Assembly: GCA_934513205.1 (NCBI GenBank)
Contig: CAKSWU010000007.1
Coordinates: forward strand, 1-64,000
DNA from: an uncultured Faecalibacterium sp.
GTDB taxonomy: Bacteria > Bacillota > Clostridia > Oscillospirales > Ruminococcaceae
Length of the DNA: 64,000 bases
Direction: 5' to 3'
Under the pieces are notes generated by a model. It made no database searches, had not been told where the DNA came from, and saw only the letters and a list, made by a program, of their open reading frames with translations. This document shows, in pieces, positions 40,506-49,175 of this stretch. Made by a program: the position numbers and the translations under genes. The first letter of the stretch is position 1. Every line of letters begins with the position of its first letter.

Positions 40506-40594
40506 GCAAAAAGCCCTTTCAGCAGGATCATCAGGACCTTTGCAAAGTCCCCTGCACCCAAAAGCTGGTACAGGGAGATCAGAGTAGACAACAT
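40502..40594 (-). CDS. Micropeptide 1 (30 aa)
   Basis: ATG 40594 follows AAAGGAGCAAAAACAGC and encodes MLSTLISLYQLLGAGDFAKV then LMILLKGLFA, an amphipathic or membrane-inserting helix with two Lys. It is 111 bp downstream of the enolase stop, with no terminator between them, so it may be read from the enolase transcript. The group recalls leaderless bacteriocins or modulin-like peptides in size and character, but there is no neighbouring transporter or immunity gene to support that. Confidence 0.55.
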   Translation of the reverse strand: MLSTLISLYQLLGAGDFAKVLMILLKGLFA

Positions 40595-40705
40595 TGCTGT
40601 TTTTGCTCCTTTGTGATGATTTCGGGCCGGTCGTACCCGATTCATACTGGATACGTCTCAGCGGATCTGAAAATTGCACCCGCCGCTCAAGAAATTATTT
40701 CCAGC

Positions 40706-42004
40706 TCAGCATCTGCCGCCAAACGCCGCCCTGCCGGGGTAGACGGCGCTTTGCCCCAGCTGCGTCTCGATGCGCAGCAGACGGTTATATTTTGCCACCC
40801 GTTCGGTGCGGCAGGGGGCACCGGTCTTGATCTGGCAGGTGTTCAGCGCCACGGCAAGATCTGCAATGGTAGTGTCCTCGGTCTCGCCGGAGCGGTGGGA
40901 GCTGATGGCATTGTACCCGGCCTTGTGCGCCATCTTGATGGCCTCCAGGGTCTCGGAGACAGAGCCGATCTGGTTCAGCTTGATGAGCACGGCGTTGCCC
41001 ACCCCCATCCCGATGCCCTTTGCCAGACGCTCGGTGTTGGTCACAAACAGGTCATCGCCCACCAGCTGCACCCTGCTGCCCAGCTGCCGGGTCATCTCCT
41101 GCCAGCCCTCCCAGTCCTCTTCGTCCAGACCGTCCTCGATGGAAAGGATGGGGTACTTTTCCACAAGGCTCTTCCAGTGTGCGATCAGCTCGCCGGAGGT
41201 ATACTCAGTGCCCGCCTTGGGCAGCTTGTAGAAGCCCCTGCCCTTGGGGCTTTTCCACTCGGAGGCGGCGGCATCCATTGCCAGCATAAAGTCCCTGCCC
41301 GGCAGATAGCCCGCCTTTTCAATGGCAGCAAGGAGGAGCTCCAGCACCTCTTTGTCCCCCGCAAGGTCCGGTGCAAAGCCGCCCTCATCGCCCACGGAAG
41401 TAGCCAGCCCCTTGGACTTCAGGATACCAGCCAGCGCGTGGTACACCTCGGCGCACCAGCGCAGCGCCTCCCGGAAGGAGGACGCCCCCACAGGCAGGAT
41501 CATAAATTCCTGCGTGTCCACGGTGTTGGCGGCGTGTGCGCCGCCGTTCAGGATGTTCATCATGGGCACAGGCAGGCGGTTGCCGTTTACGCCACCCAGA
41601 AAGCGGTACAGCGGCATTTCCAGCGAAGCGGCTGCTGCGCGGCAGGCTGCAATGGACACTGCCAGAATGGCGTTTGCGCCCAGATTGGACTTATCCTTGG
41701 TGCCGTCGGCTTTGAGCATGGCGGCGTCGATGGCGTAAATGTCGGAAGCATCCATGCCCACCACTGCGTCCGCAATGACCGTGCTGATGTTCTCCACCGC
41801 CTTGGTCACGCCTTTGCCCAAGTAGCGGCTCTTGTCGCCGTCCCGCAGCTCCAGTGCCTCAAACTCGCCGGTGGATGCGCCGGAAGGGGCGCAGCCGCGC
41901 GCCACAGTGCCGTCTGCCAGCGTGATCTCGGCTTCTACGGTGGGGTTTCCGCGGGAATCCAGCACCTCCCACCCCGTCACCGCTGCAATTTTCCGCTGCA
42001 CCAT
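40706..42004 (-). CDS. eno: Enolase
   Basis: Interconverts 2-phosphoglycerate and phosphoenolpyruvate in glycolysis. The 432-residue protein has SRGNPTVEAE, the mobile SGASTGEFEALELRD loop, SVGDEGGFAP with a catalytic Glu, the metal ligands in AMDAAASEW, SIEDGLDE and VGDDL, and KLNQIGSVSE with the catalytic Lys. The C-terminus lacks extensions. ATG 42004 follows ACAGGAGGTTTTTTCA. Three tiny frames follow it before a terminator. Confidence 0.97.
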   Translation of the reverse strand: MVQRKIAAVTGWEVLDSRGNPTVEAEITLADGTVARGCAPSGASTGEFEALELRDGDKSRYLGKGVTKAVENISTVIADAVVGMDASDIYAIDAAMLKADGTKDKSNLGANAILAVSIAACRAAAASLEMPLYRFLGGVNGNRLPVPMMNILNGGAHAANTVDTQEFMILPVGASSFREALRWCAEVYHALAGILKSKGLATSVGDEGGFAPDLAGDKEVLELLLAAIEKAGYLPGRDFMLAMDAAASEWKSPKGRGFYKLPKAGTEYTSGELIAHWKSLVEKYPILSIEDGLDEEDWEGWQEMTRQLGSRVQLVGDDLFVTNTERLAKGIGMGVGNAVLIKLNQIGSVSETLEAIKMAHKAGYNAISSHRSGETEDTTIADLAVALNTCQIKTGAPCRTERVAKYNRLLRIETQLGQSAVYPGRAAFGGRC

Positions 42005-42202
42005 TGAAAAAACCTCCTGTCTGTTCTTCTGCTCACAGTTTTGCCCGGGCGGGCGGCGTCTATCCCTGCATGTTCATCATGTAATTTTAATATGGCAGAT
42101 ATACCAAAAATTTTCTTTACTTTTTGGCGATTCGGTTCTATACTGGTTGCGGCATTTACGCTATTTTCCCATTTATAGTCGTTATAGAGGAGGATTTTTG
42201 CA

Positions 42203-43624
42203 ATGAATAAGGATCTGACGGTGGGCAAGCCGTCACAGGTATTGTGGCAATTCTGTCTGCCCATGTTCGGCAGCATCATTTTCCAGCAGCTGTACAACAT
42301 CGCCGACAGTCTGGTGGCGGGCAAGTTCATCGGCGAAAACGCACTGGCTGCCGTGGGCAACAGCTACGAGATCACCCTGATCTTCATCGCCTTTGCTTTT
42401 GGCTGCAACATCGGCTGCTCGGTCATCGTGTCCCGTTATTTTGGTGCCAAAGAATACGATGAGATGAAAACCTCGGTCTACACCTCCCTCATCGGCTCTG
42501 CGGTGCTGTGCGTGGTGCTGATGGGCATTGGTCTGGTGGGCTGCGACGCCCTGCTGGAGCTCATCAACACCCCGGCTGAAATTCTGGCCGATTCTGCGCT
42601 GTATCTGGACATCTACGTTCTGGGTCTGCCCTTCATGTTCTTCTACAACATCGCCACCGGCATCTTCTCGGCGCTGGGCGACAGCAAGACGCCTTTCTAC
42701 TTCCTTGCGGTCTCGTCCCTGTCCAACATCGGCGTAGATATCCTGTTCGTAGCCGGGTTCCAGATGGGCGTTGCCGGTGTGGCATGGGCCACCTTCCTGT
42801 GTCAGGGTGTCAGCTGCATTCTGGCCATGGTGGTGGTGTTCCGCCGCATCCGCGCCTTCCACACCGACCGCAAGCCGGTGCTGTTCTCCTGGAACATGCT
42901 GGGCAAAGTGGCGGTGGTCGCCATTCCCAGCATCCTGCAGCAGAGTTTTGTCTCGGTGGGCAACATCATCCTGCAGAGCGTCATCAACACCTTTGGTGCC
43001 AGTGTCATCGCCGGTTACTCTGCCGCTGTCAAGCTGAACAACATGGTCATCACCTCCTTTACCACCTTGGGCAACGGCATCTCCAACTACACCTCCCAGA
43101 ACATGGGTGCAGGCAAGATGGACCGCGTGAAGGAGGGCTTTGGCGCAGGCCGCAATCTGGTGTGGCTGCTGTGCGTGCCGCTGGTGGTGCTGTACTTCTT
43201 CTTTGGCCGCTTTTTGCTGCTGCTGTTCATGAACGACCCGCAGGGCCCCGCCATTGACACCGGTATGCTGTTTTTGCGCATCCTCTCCCCCTTCTACTTT
43301 GTGGTGTCGGTCAAGCTGGTGGCTGACGGAATCCTCCGCGGCTGCGGCCTGATGGTGCGGTTCATGATCGCCACCTTCACCGACCTGATCCTGCGCGTGG
43401 GCATTGCCGCCGTGCTCAGCGCCACCGCGCTGGGCTCCACCGGCATCTGGATGGCATGGCCTGTGGGCTGGTGCATCGGTACAGCGCTTTCCATGGTGTT
43501 CTACATCACCGCCATCCGCAAGGCACTGGCAGAGCCGGTGGCTGTTGCCGAGGCCGAGGGACAGGCCGCCGAAGTCCGCGCCGAGGCCGAATTTTCCGCC
43601 GATGCCGAGATGGAGACCCTGTAA
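42203..43624 (+). CDS. MATE family efflux transporter
   Basis: A 473-residue MATE carrier with about twelve hydrophobic segments. It opens MNKDLTVGKPSQVLWQFCLP, contains the PQTxx-like SNIGVDILFVAGFQMGVAGVA region of the DinF/NorM group, and ends with an Ala/Glu-rich cytoplasmic tail. ATG 42203 follows GAGGAGGATTTTTGCA. It differs clearly from the MATE at 7512 and is monocistronic; substrate unknown. It is divergent from enolase across 198 bp. Confidence 0.9.
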   Translation: MNKDLTVGKPSQVLWQFCLPMFGSIIFQQLYNIADSLVAGKFIGENALAAVGNSYEITLIFIAFAFGCNIGCSVIVSRYFGAKEYDEMKTSVYTSLIGSAVLCVVLMGIGLVGCDALLELINTPAEILADSALYLDIYVLGLPFMFFYNIATGIFSALGDSKTPFYFLAVSSLSNIGVDILFVAGFQMGVAGVAWATFLCQGVSCILAMVVVFRRIRAFHTDRKPVLFSWNMLGKVAVVAIPSILQQSFVSVGNIILQSVINTFGASVIAGYSAAVKLNNMVITSFTTLGNGISNYTSQNMGAGKMDRVKEGFGAGRNLVWLLCVPLVVLYFFFGRFLLLLFMNDPQGPAIDTGMLFLRILSPFYFVVSVKLVADGILRGCGLMVRFMIATFTDLILRVGIAAVLSATALGSTGIWMAWPVGWCIGTALSMVFYITAIRKALAEPVAVAEAEGQAAEVRAEAEFSADAEMETL

Positions 43625-43769
43625 CCCTTTTGCAACTCGTGAATTGTGTTCATCTCACACACAAACAAAATGAACGATTTGAAATAGTGCACAAAAATGC
43701 CCTGTCGCTTTTGGCTATTTTGGCAACAAATTCACCAAAACAAGCCCAAAAGTATGGACGCTTTGTGAA

Positions 43770-43798
43770 TTGCGGATTTTTCGTCCGGAGACTATAAT
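43770..43798 (+). promoter_or_regulatory. Promoter of the liv operon
   Basis: -35 TTGCGG (43770-43775), 17-bp spacer, -10 TATAAT (43793-43798); AT-rich, gene-free sequence lies upstream from 43625. Confidence 0.7.
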
Positions 43799-43907
43799 AG
43801 CATTACAAAACAGAGGCAAGGTCACTTTTAGAGGGGAAGGGCCTTGCTTCCGTTTTTATTCCAATTTCTATTTTTGAAACAAAAAACTCCGAAGGAGGAG
43901 ATTCACA

Positions 43908-45122
43908 ATGAAAAAGATGATCTCTCGTCGCAACTTTCTGGCTGTTGCCGGTGCTGCCGCTGCAGCAGGTGTTCTGACCGCCTGCGTTGGCTCTTCCGCA
44001 AGCACTGCCGCTTCTTCTGCTTCCGGTTCCGCTGCCGCTGCCTCCGGCGACACCATCAAGGTGGGCGTTCTGGGCCCCATGACCGGCGATGTTTCCGTTT
44101 ACGGTCTGGCTGTCATCAACGGCGCAAGCCTGTACCTGAAGCAGGTCAATGCAGACGGCGGTGTCAACGGCAAGCAGCTGGAGATCATCACCATGGACGA
44201 GCAGGGCGATGCGACGCAGGCTGTTACCTGCTTTACCAAGATGTGCGATCAGGGCATCACCGCTCTGGTGGGCGATGTTACCACCACCCCGACGCTGGCT
44301 ATCGCTGCTGAGAGCGCAGACTACAACATGCCCATGGTCACTGCTTCCGCTACTGCAGAAGCCGTCACCTACGATGCCGAGACCGACACCGTGAACGGGA
44401 ATGTGTTCCGTGCAACCTTCACCGACCCGTTCCAGGGCATCAAGATGGCTGACTACGCTTACCAGAAGCTGGGCTACACCAAGGCAGCTGTCATCTTCCA
44501 GAAGGGCGCAGACTACAACGAGGGTCTGGCCGAGAACTTCGTGACCGAGTTTGAGAGTCTGGGCGGCACTGTCGTCGATCAGGAGACCTACTCCGAGGGC
44601 GATGTGGACTACAAGACCCAGCTGACTACCATTCTGGGCAAGGGTCCCGAGGTGGTGTTCTGCCCCAACTACTATCAGGACGTCGGTCAGATCCTGGCAC
44701 AGGCCGAAAGCATTGGCCTGACCGTTCCCTTCCTGGGCGGCGATGGCTGGGATGGTCTGGAGGGCTATGCTACTGCCGACCAGCTGAAGGACGCCTACTT
44801 CTGCGCAAACTACGCAAAGGGCTCCAACCCCGACTTTGAGAACGCCTACAAGACCGAGTACGGCGAGGAGTACCCCAACGGCTTCGCACCTCTGGGCTAC
44901 GATGCAGCCATGACCGTGGTCTACGGCATCAAGGCTGCCGAGGAGCAGGGTCTGGAAGCCGGTTCCGATGAATACAAGCAGGCAGTCATCGACGCCATCG
45001 CAGGCGGCACCATCGACGGCATCACCGGCACCTTTACCTTCGATGAGCATCACAACCCGGTCAAGCAGACCGCCATCCTGTGCTTCGACGGTGCTACCCC
45101 CGTCCTGAAGGAAATGTTCTGA
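43908..45122 (+). CDS. livK: Branched-chain amino acid ABC transporter, substrate-binding lipoprotein
   Basis: Extracellular receptor of the Liv system. Residues 1-26 are a lipoprotein signal with lipobox LTAC (Cys26); the SRRNFL before the hydrophobic core also resembles a Tat motif. A Ser/Ala linker (27-47) precedes the periplasmic-binding fold, which begins IKVGVLGPMTGDVSVYGLA and has the type I two-lobe layout. 404 residues in all. ATG 43908 follows GAAGGAGGAGATTCACA. First gene of livKHMGF, separated from livH by a partial terminator. Confidence 0.94.
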   Translation: MKKMISRRNFLAVAGAAAAAGVLTACVGSSASTAASSASGSAAAASGDTIKVGVLGPMTGDVSVYGLAVINGASLYLKQVNADGGVNGKQLEIITMDEQGDATQAVTCFTKMCDQGITALVGDVTTTPTLAIAAESADYNMPMVTASATAEAVTYDAETDTVNGNVFRATFTDPFQGIKMADYAYQKLGYTKAAVIFQKGADYNEGLAENFVTEFESLGGTVVDQETYSEGDVDYKTQLTTILGKGPEVVFCPNYYQDVGQILAQAESIGLTVPFLGGDGWDGLEGYATADQLKDAYFCANYAKGSNPDFENAYKTEYGEEYPNGFAPLGYDAAMTVVYGIKAAEEQGLEAGSDEYKQAVIDAIAGGTIDGITGTFTFDEHHNPVKQTAILCFDGATPVLKEMF

Positions 45123-45184
45123 TCCTGCCCCAAAACGTGCACCGGCGTGCACTTGCAGAGCAGCCGCGAACCAGATGACCCATT

Positions 45185-45231
45185 GCGGAGACCGCCGAAA
45201 CAGCTTTCTGCTGGGGCGGCTCCGCTTTTTT
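45185..45231 (+). terminator. Intercistronic terminator between livK and livH
   Basis: GCGGAG-CCGCC / GGCGG-TCCGC stem (45185-45225) with a TTTTTT tail. It should leave more livK than livHMGF transcript. Confidence 0.75.
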
Positions 45232-45290
45232 GGTAAAAAAGTGTCCATAAAAGGCGCATCGTGCGCCGCAAAGAAAGGAAGTATCCATCC

Positions 45291-46169
45291 ATGACAGTGT
45301 TCTTCAGCCAGCTGATCAACGGTTTGTCCCTTGGCAGCATCTATGCACTGATCGCGCTGGGCTACAGCATGGTGTACGGCATCATCCTGCTGCTGAACTT
45401 TGCCCACGGCGATGTCATCATGGTGGGCGCGTACATGTCCTGGTTCGTGATGAACCAGCTGGGTCTTGGCCCGGTCACCGCTGTGTGCGCCACCATCATC
45501 ACCTGCACCCTGCTGGGCGTCGTGATCGAAAAGATCGCCTACACCCCCCTGCGCGGCGCGCCCCGCATCTCTCTGCTGATCACCGCCATCGGTGTGTCCT
45601 TCTTTCTGGAGTACACCGCAGAGCTGATCCTTGGCTCGGGTGCAAAGGTCATCCCGCCCTACTACACCAACAAGACCTTCAAGCTGGGCAGTGTGCCGCT
45701 GGGTCTCACCGCCATCGTCACCCTGCTGGTCACGGTGTTGTCCATGCTGGCGCTGACCTTCCTGGTGCAAAAGACCAAGCTTGGCAAGGCCATGCGCGCC
45801 GTCTCGGAGGATATGGATGCCGCCCGTCTGATGGGCATCAACGTCAACAGCACCATCTCCTTCACCTTTGCAGTGGGCTCGGCGCTGGCGGGCATCGGCA
45901 GCGTGCTGTACTGCTGCTCCTACCCGCAGGCTACCCCCACCATGGGCTCCATGCTGGGCCTGAAGGCCTTTGTCGCCGCCGTGCTGGGCGGCATCGGTTC
46001 CATCCCGGGTGCCATGATCGGCGGCATCGCCATCGGCCTGTGCGAGTGCTTCGTTTCCGCCATCGGTCTTTCTGCATGGAAGGACGCTGTCACATTTGCC
46101 ATCCTGATCATCGTGCTGCTGGTCAAGCCCACAGGCTTCCTTGGCCGCAAGGTGCAGGAAAAGGTGTAA
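45291..46169 (+). CDS. livH: Branched-chain amino acid ABC transporter permease LivH
   Basis: A 292-residue inner-membrane permease with about eight helices. It opens FFSQLINGLSLGSIYALIALGYSMVYGI, typical of LivH, and contains the coupling motif AVSEDMDAARLMGINVN that contacts the ATPase. ATG 45291 follows AAGAAAGGAAGTATCCATCC. It pairs with LivM to form the channel. Confidence 0.94.
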   Translation: MTVFFSQLINGLSLGSIYALIALGYSMVYGIILLLNFAHGDVIMVGAYMSWFVMNQLGLGPVTAVCATIITCTLLGVVIEKIAYTPLRGAPRISLLITAIGVSFFLEYTAELILGSGAKVIPPYYTNKTFKLGSVPLGLTAIVTLLVTVLSMLALTFLVQKTKLGKAMRAVSEDMDAARLMGINVNSTISFTFAVGSALAGIGSVLYCCSYPQATPTMGSMLGLKAFVAAVLGGIGSIPGAMIGGIAIGLCECFVSAIGLSAWKDAVTFAILIIVLLVKPTGFLGRKVQEKV

Positions 46170-46182
46170 GGAGGGCATAACG

Positions 46183-47208
46183 ATGAAAACAAATCGCAAA
46201 ACGCTCAAAATGCCCGTGCGCTACCTGATGAACGCCGTGCTGGTGGCACTGCTGTTCGTGGGGCTGTCCTTTCTGACCCAGAACGTGCTGTCCACCTACC
46301 AGAACAAGGTGCTGCTGACCGTGGGCATCAACATCATTCTGGCTGTGTCGCTGAACGTTGCCACCGGCTATCTGGGACAGCTGCCGCTGGGCCACGCCGG
46401 TTTCATGGCAGTGGGTGCTTACACCTGTGCCCTGTTCACCAAGTATTCCAATCTGCCCAAAGGTGCCGCCTTTGTCATCGGTCTGGCATTGGCATGGGTC
46501 ATGGCCGGGCTGTTCGGTGTGCTCATCGGCATCCCCGCCCTGCGTCTGACCGGCGACTATCTGGCCATCCTGACGCTGGGCTTTGGCGAGATCATCCGCA
46601 TCACCCTGAACAACATTGATGATGTGCTGGGCTTTAAGCTGTTCTACGGTGCCAAGGGCCTGAAGAACATCCCCAAATACTCCAACTACTGGAACGTGTT
46701 CCTGTGCGTGGTCATTACCTGCTTTTTGATCCACGCCATGATGAAGAGCCGTCACGGACGCGCCGTGCTGGCCATCCGTGACAACGAGATCGCCGCCGAA
46801 AGCTGCGGCATCCAGACCACCTACTACAAGGTGATGGCCTTTGCCTTCTCCGCCGCCTTTGCGGGTCTGGCCGGCGGTCTGTACGCCTGCTATCTGGGCG
46901 TTCTGGATCCCTCCACCTTCGGCTTTATGAAGTCCATCGAAATTCTGGTCATGGTGGTGCTGGGCGGCATGGGCTCCATGCTGGGCTCCATCCTGTCCGC
47001 GACCGTGCTGACCATCCTGCCCGAGGCCACCCGCAGCTTTGACAGCTACCGCATGGTGGTCTACTCGCTGGTTCTGATCCTGATGATGATCTTCCGTCCG
47101 GGCGGTCTGCTGGGCAGCTATGACTTCTCCATGAGCCGCATCGTGGAAAAAGCCATGAACGGCGAACTGTTCCGCAAGAAAGCAAAGGAGGGCAAAGACC
47201 ATGAGTGA
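46183..47208 (+). CDS. livM: Branched-chain amino acid ABC transporter permease LivM
   Basis: A 341-residue permease with about nine helices; the family marks are ILAVSLNVATGYLGQLPLGH, GDYLAILTLGFGEIIR and the coupling segment AIRDNEIAAESCGI. ATG 46183 follows AAGGAGGGCATAACG, 13 bases after livH. It overlaps livG by 8 bp. Confidence 0.94.
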   Translation: MKTNRKTLKMPVRYLMNAVLVALLFVGLSFLTQNVLSTYQNKVLLTVGINIILAVSLNVATGYLGQLPLGHAGFMAVGAYTCALFTKYSNLPKGAAFVIGLALAWVMAGLFGVLIGIPALRLTGDYLAILTLGFGEIIRITLNNIDDVLGFKLFYGAKGLKNIPKYSNYWNVFLCVVITCFLIHAMMKSRHGRAVLAIRDNEIAAESCGIQTTYYKVMAFAFSAAFAGLAGGLYACYLGVLDPSTFGFMKSIEILVMVVLGGMGSMLGSILSATVLTILPEATRSFDSYRMVVYSLVLILMMIFRPGGLLGSYDFSMSRIVEKAMNGELFRKKAKEGKDHE

Positions 47209-48040
47209 ATTTCAGACCAAGCTGCACAGCGTGCCCTCCGGCGGCTTTCTGACCGACCGCGACAAGGACAAAAAGCCCATTTTGGACGTGCGTGAGCTGG
47301 GCATCGACTTCGGCGGTCTGACCGCCGTGGACGGCTTCAACCTGATGATCGGCCGCAACGAGATCAGCGGCCTGATCGGCCCCAACGGCGCAGGCAAGAC
47401 CACCGTGTTCAACCTGCTCACCAACGTCTACCAGCCCACCCGCGGCTCCATCCTGATCGACGGCATGCCCACCGCCGGCAAAAAGACCTATCAGGTCAAC
47501 CGCATGGGCGTGGCCCGCACCTTCCAGAACATCCGTCTGTTCAAGGAGCTGAGCGTCATCGACAACATCAAGGTGGGTCTGCACGAGTCCATGAAGTACA
47601 ATCTGGCTTCCTCCCTGATCCGCCTGCCCAATTACTGGAAGGAAGAGAAGAAGTGCACCGAGCGTGCACTGGAGCTGCTGGACATCTTCCACATGGCAGA
47701 CCTTGCCAACACACAGGCCGGCAGCCTGCCCTACGGCGCACAGCGGCGTTTGGAGATCATGCGCGCACTGGCTACCAGCCCGAAGCTTCTGCTGCTGGAC
47801 GAGCCCGCCGCCGGCATGAACCCTTCCGAGACTGCCGAACTGACCGAGACCATCCGCCGCATCCGCGACGAGTTCAACATTGCCGTGCTGCTCATCGAGC
47901 ACGACATGAGCCTTGTCATGGGCATCTGCGAGGGCATTGCGGTGCTGAACTTCGGCCGCATCATTGCCAAGGGCACCCCGGACGAGATCCGCAACAATCC
48001 CCAGGTCATCGAGGCCTATCTGGGCAAGAAGGAGGGCTGA
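47201..48040 (+). CDS. livG: Branched-chain amino acid ABC transporter ATP-binding protein LivG
   Basis: A 279-residue ATPase with Walker A GPNGAGKTT, the LivG-specific RTFQNIRLFKELSV Q-loop region, LPYGAQRRLEIMRAL signature, Walker B LLLLDEPAAGMNP and a switch His in IEHDM. About 25 N-terminal residues before the ATPase fold are extra relative to the usual length. ATG 47201 follows AAAGGAGGGCAAAGACC and lies within the last codons of livM. Confidence 0.95.
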   Translation: MSEFQTKLHSVPSGGFLTDRDKDKKPILDVRELGIDFGGLTAVDGFNLMIGRNEISGLIGPNGAGKTTVFNLLTNVYQPTRGSILIDGMPTAGKKTYQVNRMGVARTFQNIRLFKELSVIDNIKVGLHESMKYNLASSLIRLPNYWKEEKKCTERALELLDIFHMADLANTQAGSLPYGAQRRLEIMRALATSPKLLLLDEPAAGMNPSETAELTETIRRIRDEFNIAVLLIEHDMSLVMGICEGIAVLNFGRIIAKGTPDEIRNNPQVIEAYLGKKEG

Positions 48041-48043
48041 CAA

Positions 48044-48757
48044 ATGGCTGATACATTCCTGAAAGTGGACGGCATCAACGTCTACTACGGCAACATCCAC
48101 GCCGTGAAGGATATCTCCTTCGAGGTGAATCAGGGCGAGATCGTCACCCTGATCGGTGCAAACGGCGCGGGCAAATCCACCACCCTGAAAACCATCTCCG
48201 GCCTGCTGAAGCCCCGCACCGGCGATGTGCTGTACAAGGGCAAAAGCATCAAGGGCGTGCGCGCCCACAAGATCGTGGAAAGCGGTCTTGCGCAGGTGCC
48301 GGAGGGACGGCATGTGTTCCTGCACATGACAGTGGACGAGAACCTTGACATGGGTGCCTACACCCAGCCCGCCTCCACCATTGCCGCCAACAAGGAAAAG
48401 GTGTTCACCCTCTTCCCCCGCCTGAAGGAGCGCCGCAGGCAGCTGGCGGGCACCATGTCCGGCGGCGAGCAGCAGATGCTGGCCATGGGCCGTGCCCTGA
48501 TGAGCAATGCCTCCATGCTGATGCTGGACGAGCCCTCCATGGGCCTTTCGCCGCTGCTGGTGCAGGAGATCTTTGACATCATCCGCGACATTCACAAGGA
48601 GGGCATGACCATCCTGCTGGTGGAGCAGAACGCGCAGATGGCGCTTTCGGTGGCTGACCGCGCCTATGTCCTCGAGACCGGACGTGTAGTCATGGAGGGC
48701 ACCGGTGCCGAGCTGCTGTCCAACGAGCGGGTCCGCAGCGCCTATCTGGGCGGGTAA
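48044..48757 (+). CDS. livF: Branched-chain amino acid ABC transporter ATP-binding protein LivF
   Basis: A 237-residue ATPase, standard length for LivF. Walker A GANGAGKST, the VPEGRHVF segment, signature TMSGGEQQMLAMGRALM, Walker B LMLDEPSMGLSP and VEQNA switch are intact. ATG 48044 follows AAGGAGGGCTGACAA, three bases after livG. Last gene of the operon; a terminator follows 20 bases downstream. Confidence 0.95.
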   Translation: MADTFLKVDGINVYYGNIHAVKDISFEVNQGEIVTLIGANGAGKSTTLKTISGLLKPRTGDVLYKGKSIKGVRAHKIVESGLAQVPEGRHVFLHMTVDENLDMGAYTQPASTIAANKEKVFTLFPRLKERRRQLAGTMSGGEQQMLAMGRALMSNASMLMLDEPSMGLSPLLVQEIFDIIRDIHKEGMTILLVEQNAQMALSVADRAYVLETGRVVMEGTGAELLSNERVRSAYLGG

Positions 48758-48777
48758 ATGTTCCATAAAGCCAAAAA

Positions 48778-48818
48778 AAGAGAGTCGAAATTCTTCGTTC
48801 AAGAATTTCGGCTCTCTT
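48778..48818. terminator. Bidirectional terminator between livF and an XRE gene
   Basis: AAGAGAGTCGAAATTCTT with its near-complement AAGAATTTCGGCTCTCTT, loop CGTTC, and A/T runs on both sides. Confidence 0.85.
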
Positions 48819-48824
48819 TTTGGC

Positions 48825-49058
48825 TTATTGCGTTGCTTTCGGGTATCGCTTCGGACAATCTGTTTCCCCCAAAAGGTAATCAACGCTCACATCATAAAAT
48901 CGCGCCAGCGGAACCAGCACCTCTGCCGTCAATTGCTGGATGCCCGTTTCAATATAGCTGTATTTGCGCTGTGTAATACCTATTTTCTCCGCTACCTGCT
49001 GCTGGGTATAATCATGATCTTCCCGCAGGTCTTTCAAGCGATTTCTATTCATCTCCAT
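48825..49058 (-). CDS. XRE-family transcriptional regulator B
   Basis: A 77-residue helix-turn-helix protein: RLKDLREDHDYTQQQVAEKI, GITQRKYSYIETG, LARFYDVSVDYLLG, with a short basic tail. It is clearly related to the regulator at 29783. ATG 49058 follows CGGGAGGCCGAGATGA; a second ATG at 49052 is possible. It is divergent from a lipoprotein gene whose promoter holds a perfect 7-3-7 palindrome. Both genes are more AT-rich than the surroundings. Confidence 0.87.
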   Translation of the reverse strand: MEMNRNRLKDLREDHDYTQQQVAEKIGITQRKYSYIETGIQQLTAEVLVPLARFYDVSVDYLLGETDCPKRYPKATQ

Positions 49059-49105
49059 TCATCTCGGCCTCCCGTTTTTAGGATAGCCTAGATGAAATCC
49101 GTCTA

Positions 49106-49134
49106 TTGACTTTTAGATAAATATTATCTATAAT
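49106..49134 (+). promoter_or_regulatory. Lipoprotein promoter with palindromic operator in the spacer
   Basis: -35 TTGACT (49106-49111), 17-bp spacer, -10 TATAAT (49129-49134). TAGATAA-ATA-TTATCTA (49114-49130) fills the spacer: a textbook site for repression by the divergent XRE protein. Confidence 0.8.
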
Positions 49135-49175
49135 TTGATTATGCAGTATTCTTTTTAATTGTGAGGTACAAAATC

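Noticed and set aside
43908..43985. Tat export signal on LivK (SRRNFL)
   Set aside because: The lipobox LTAC fits Sec/lipoprotein export, and no Tat gene is visible; left as an ambiguity.
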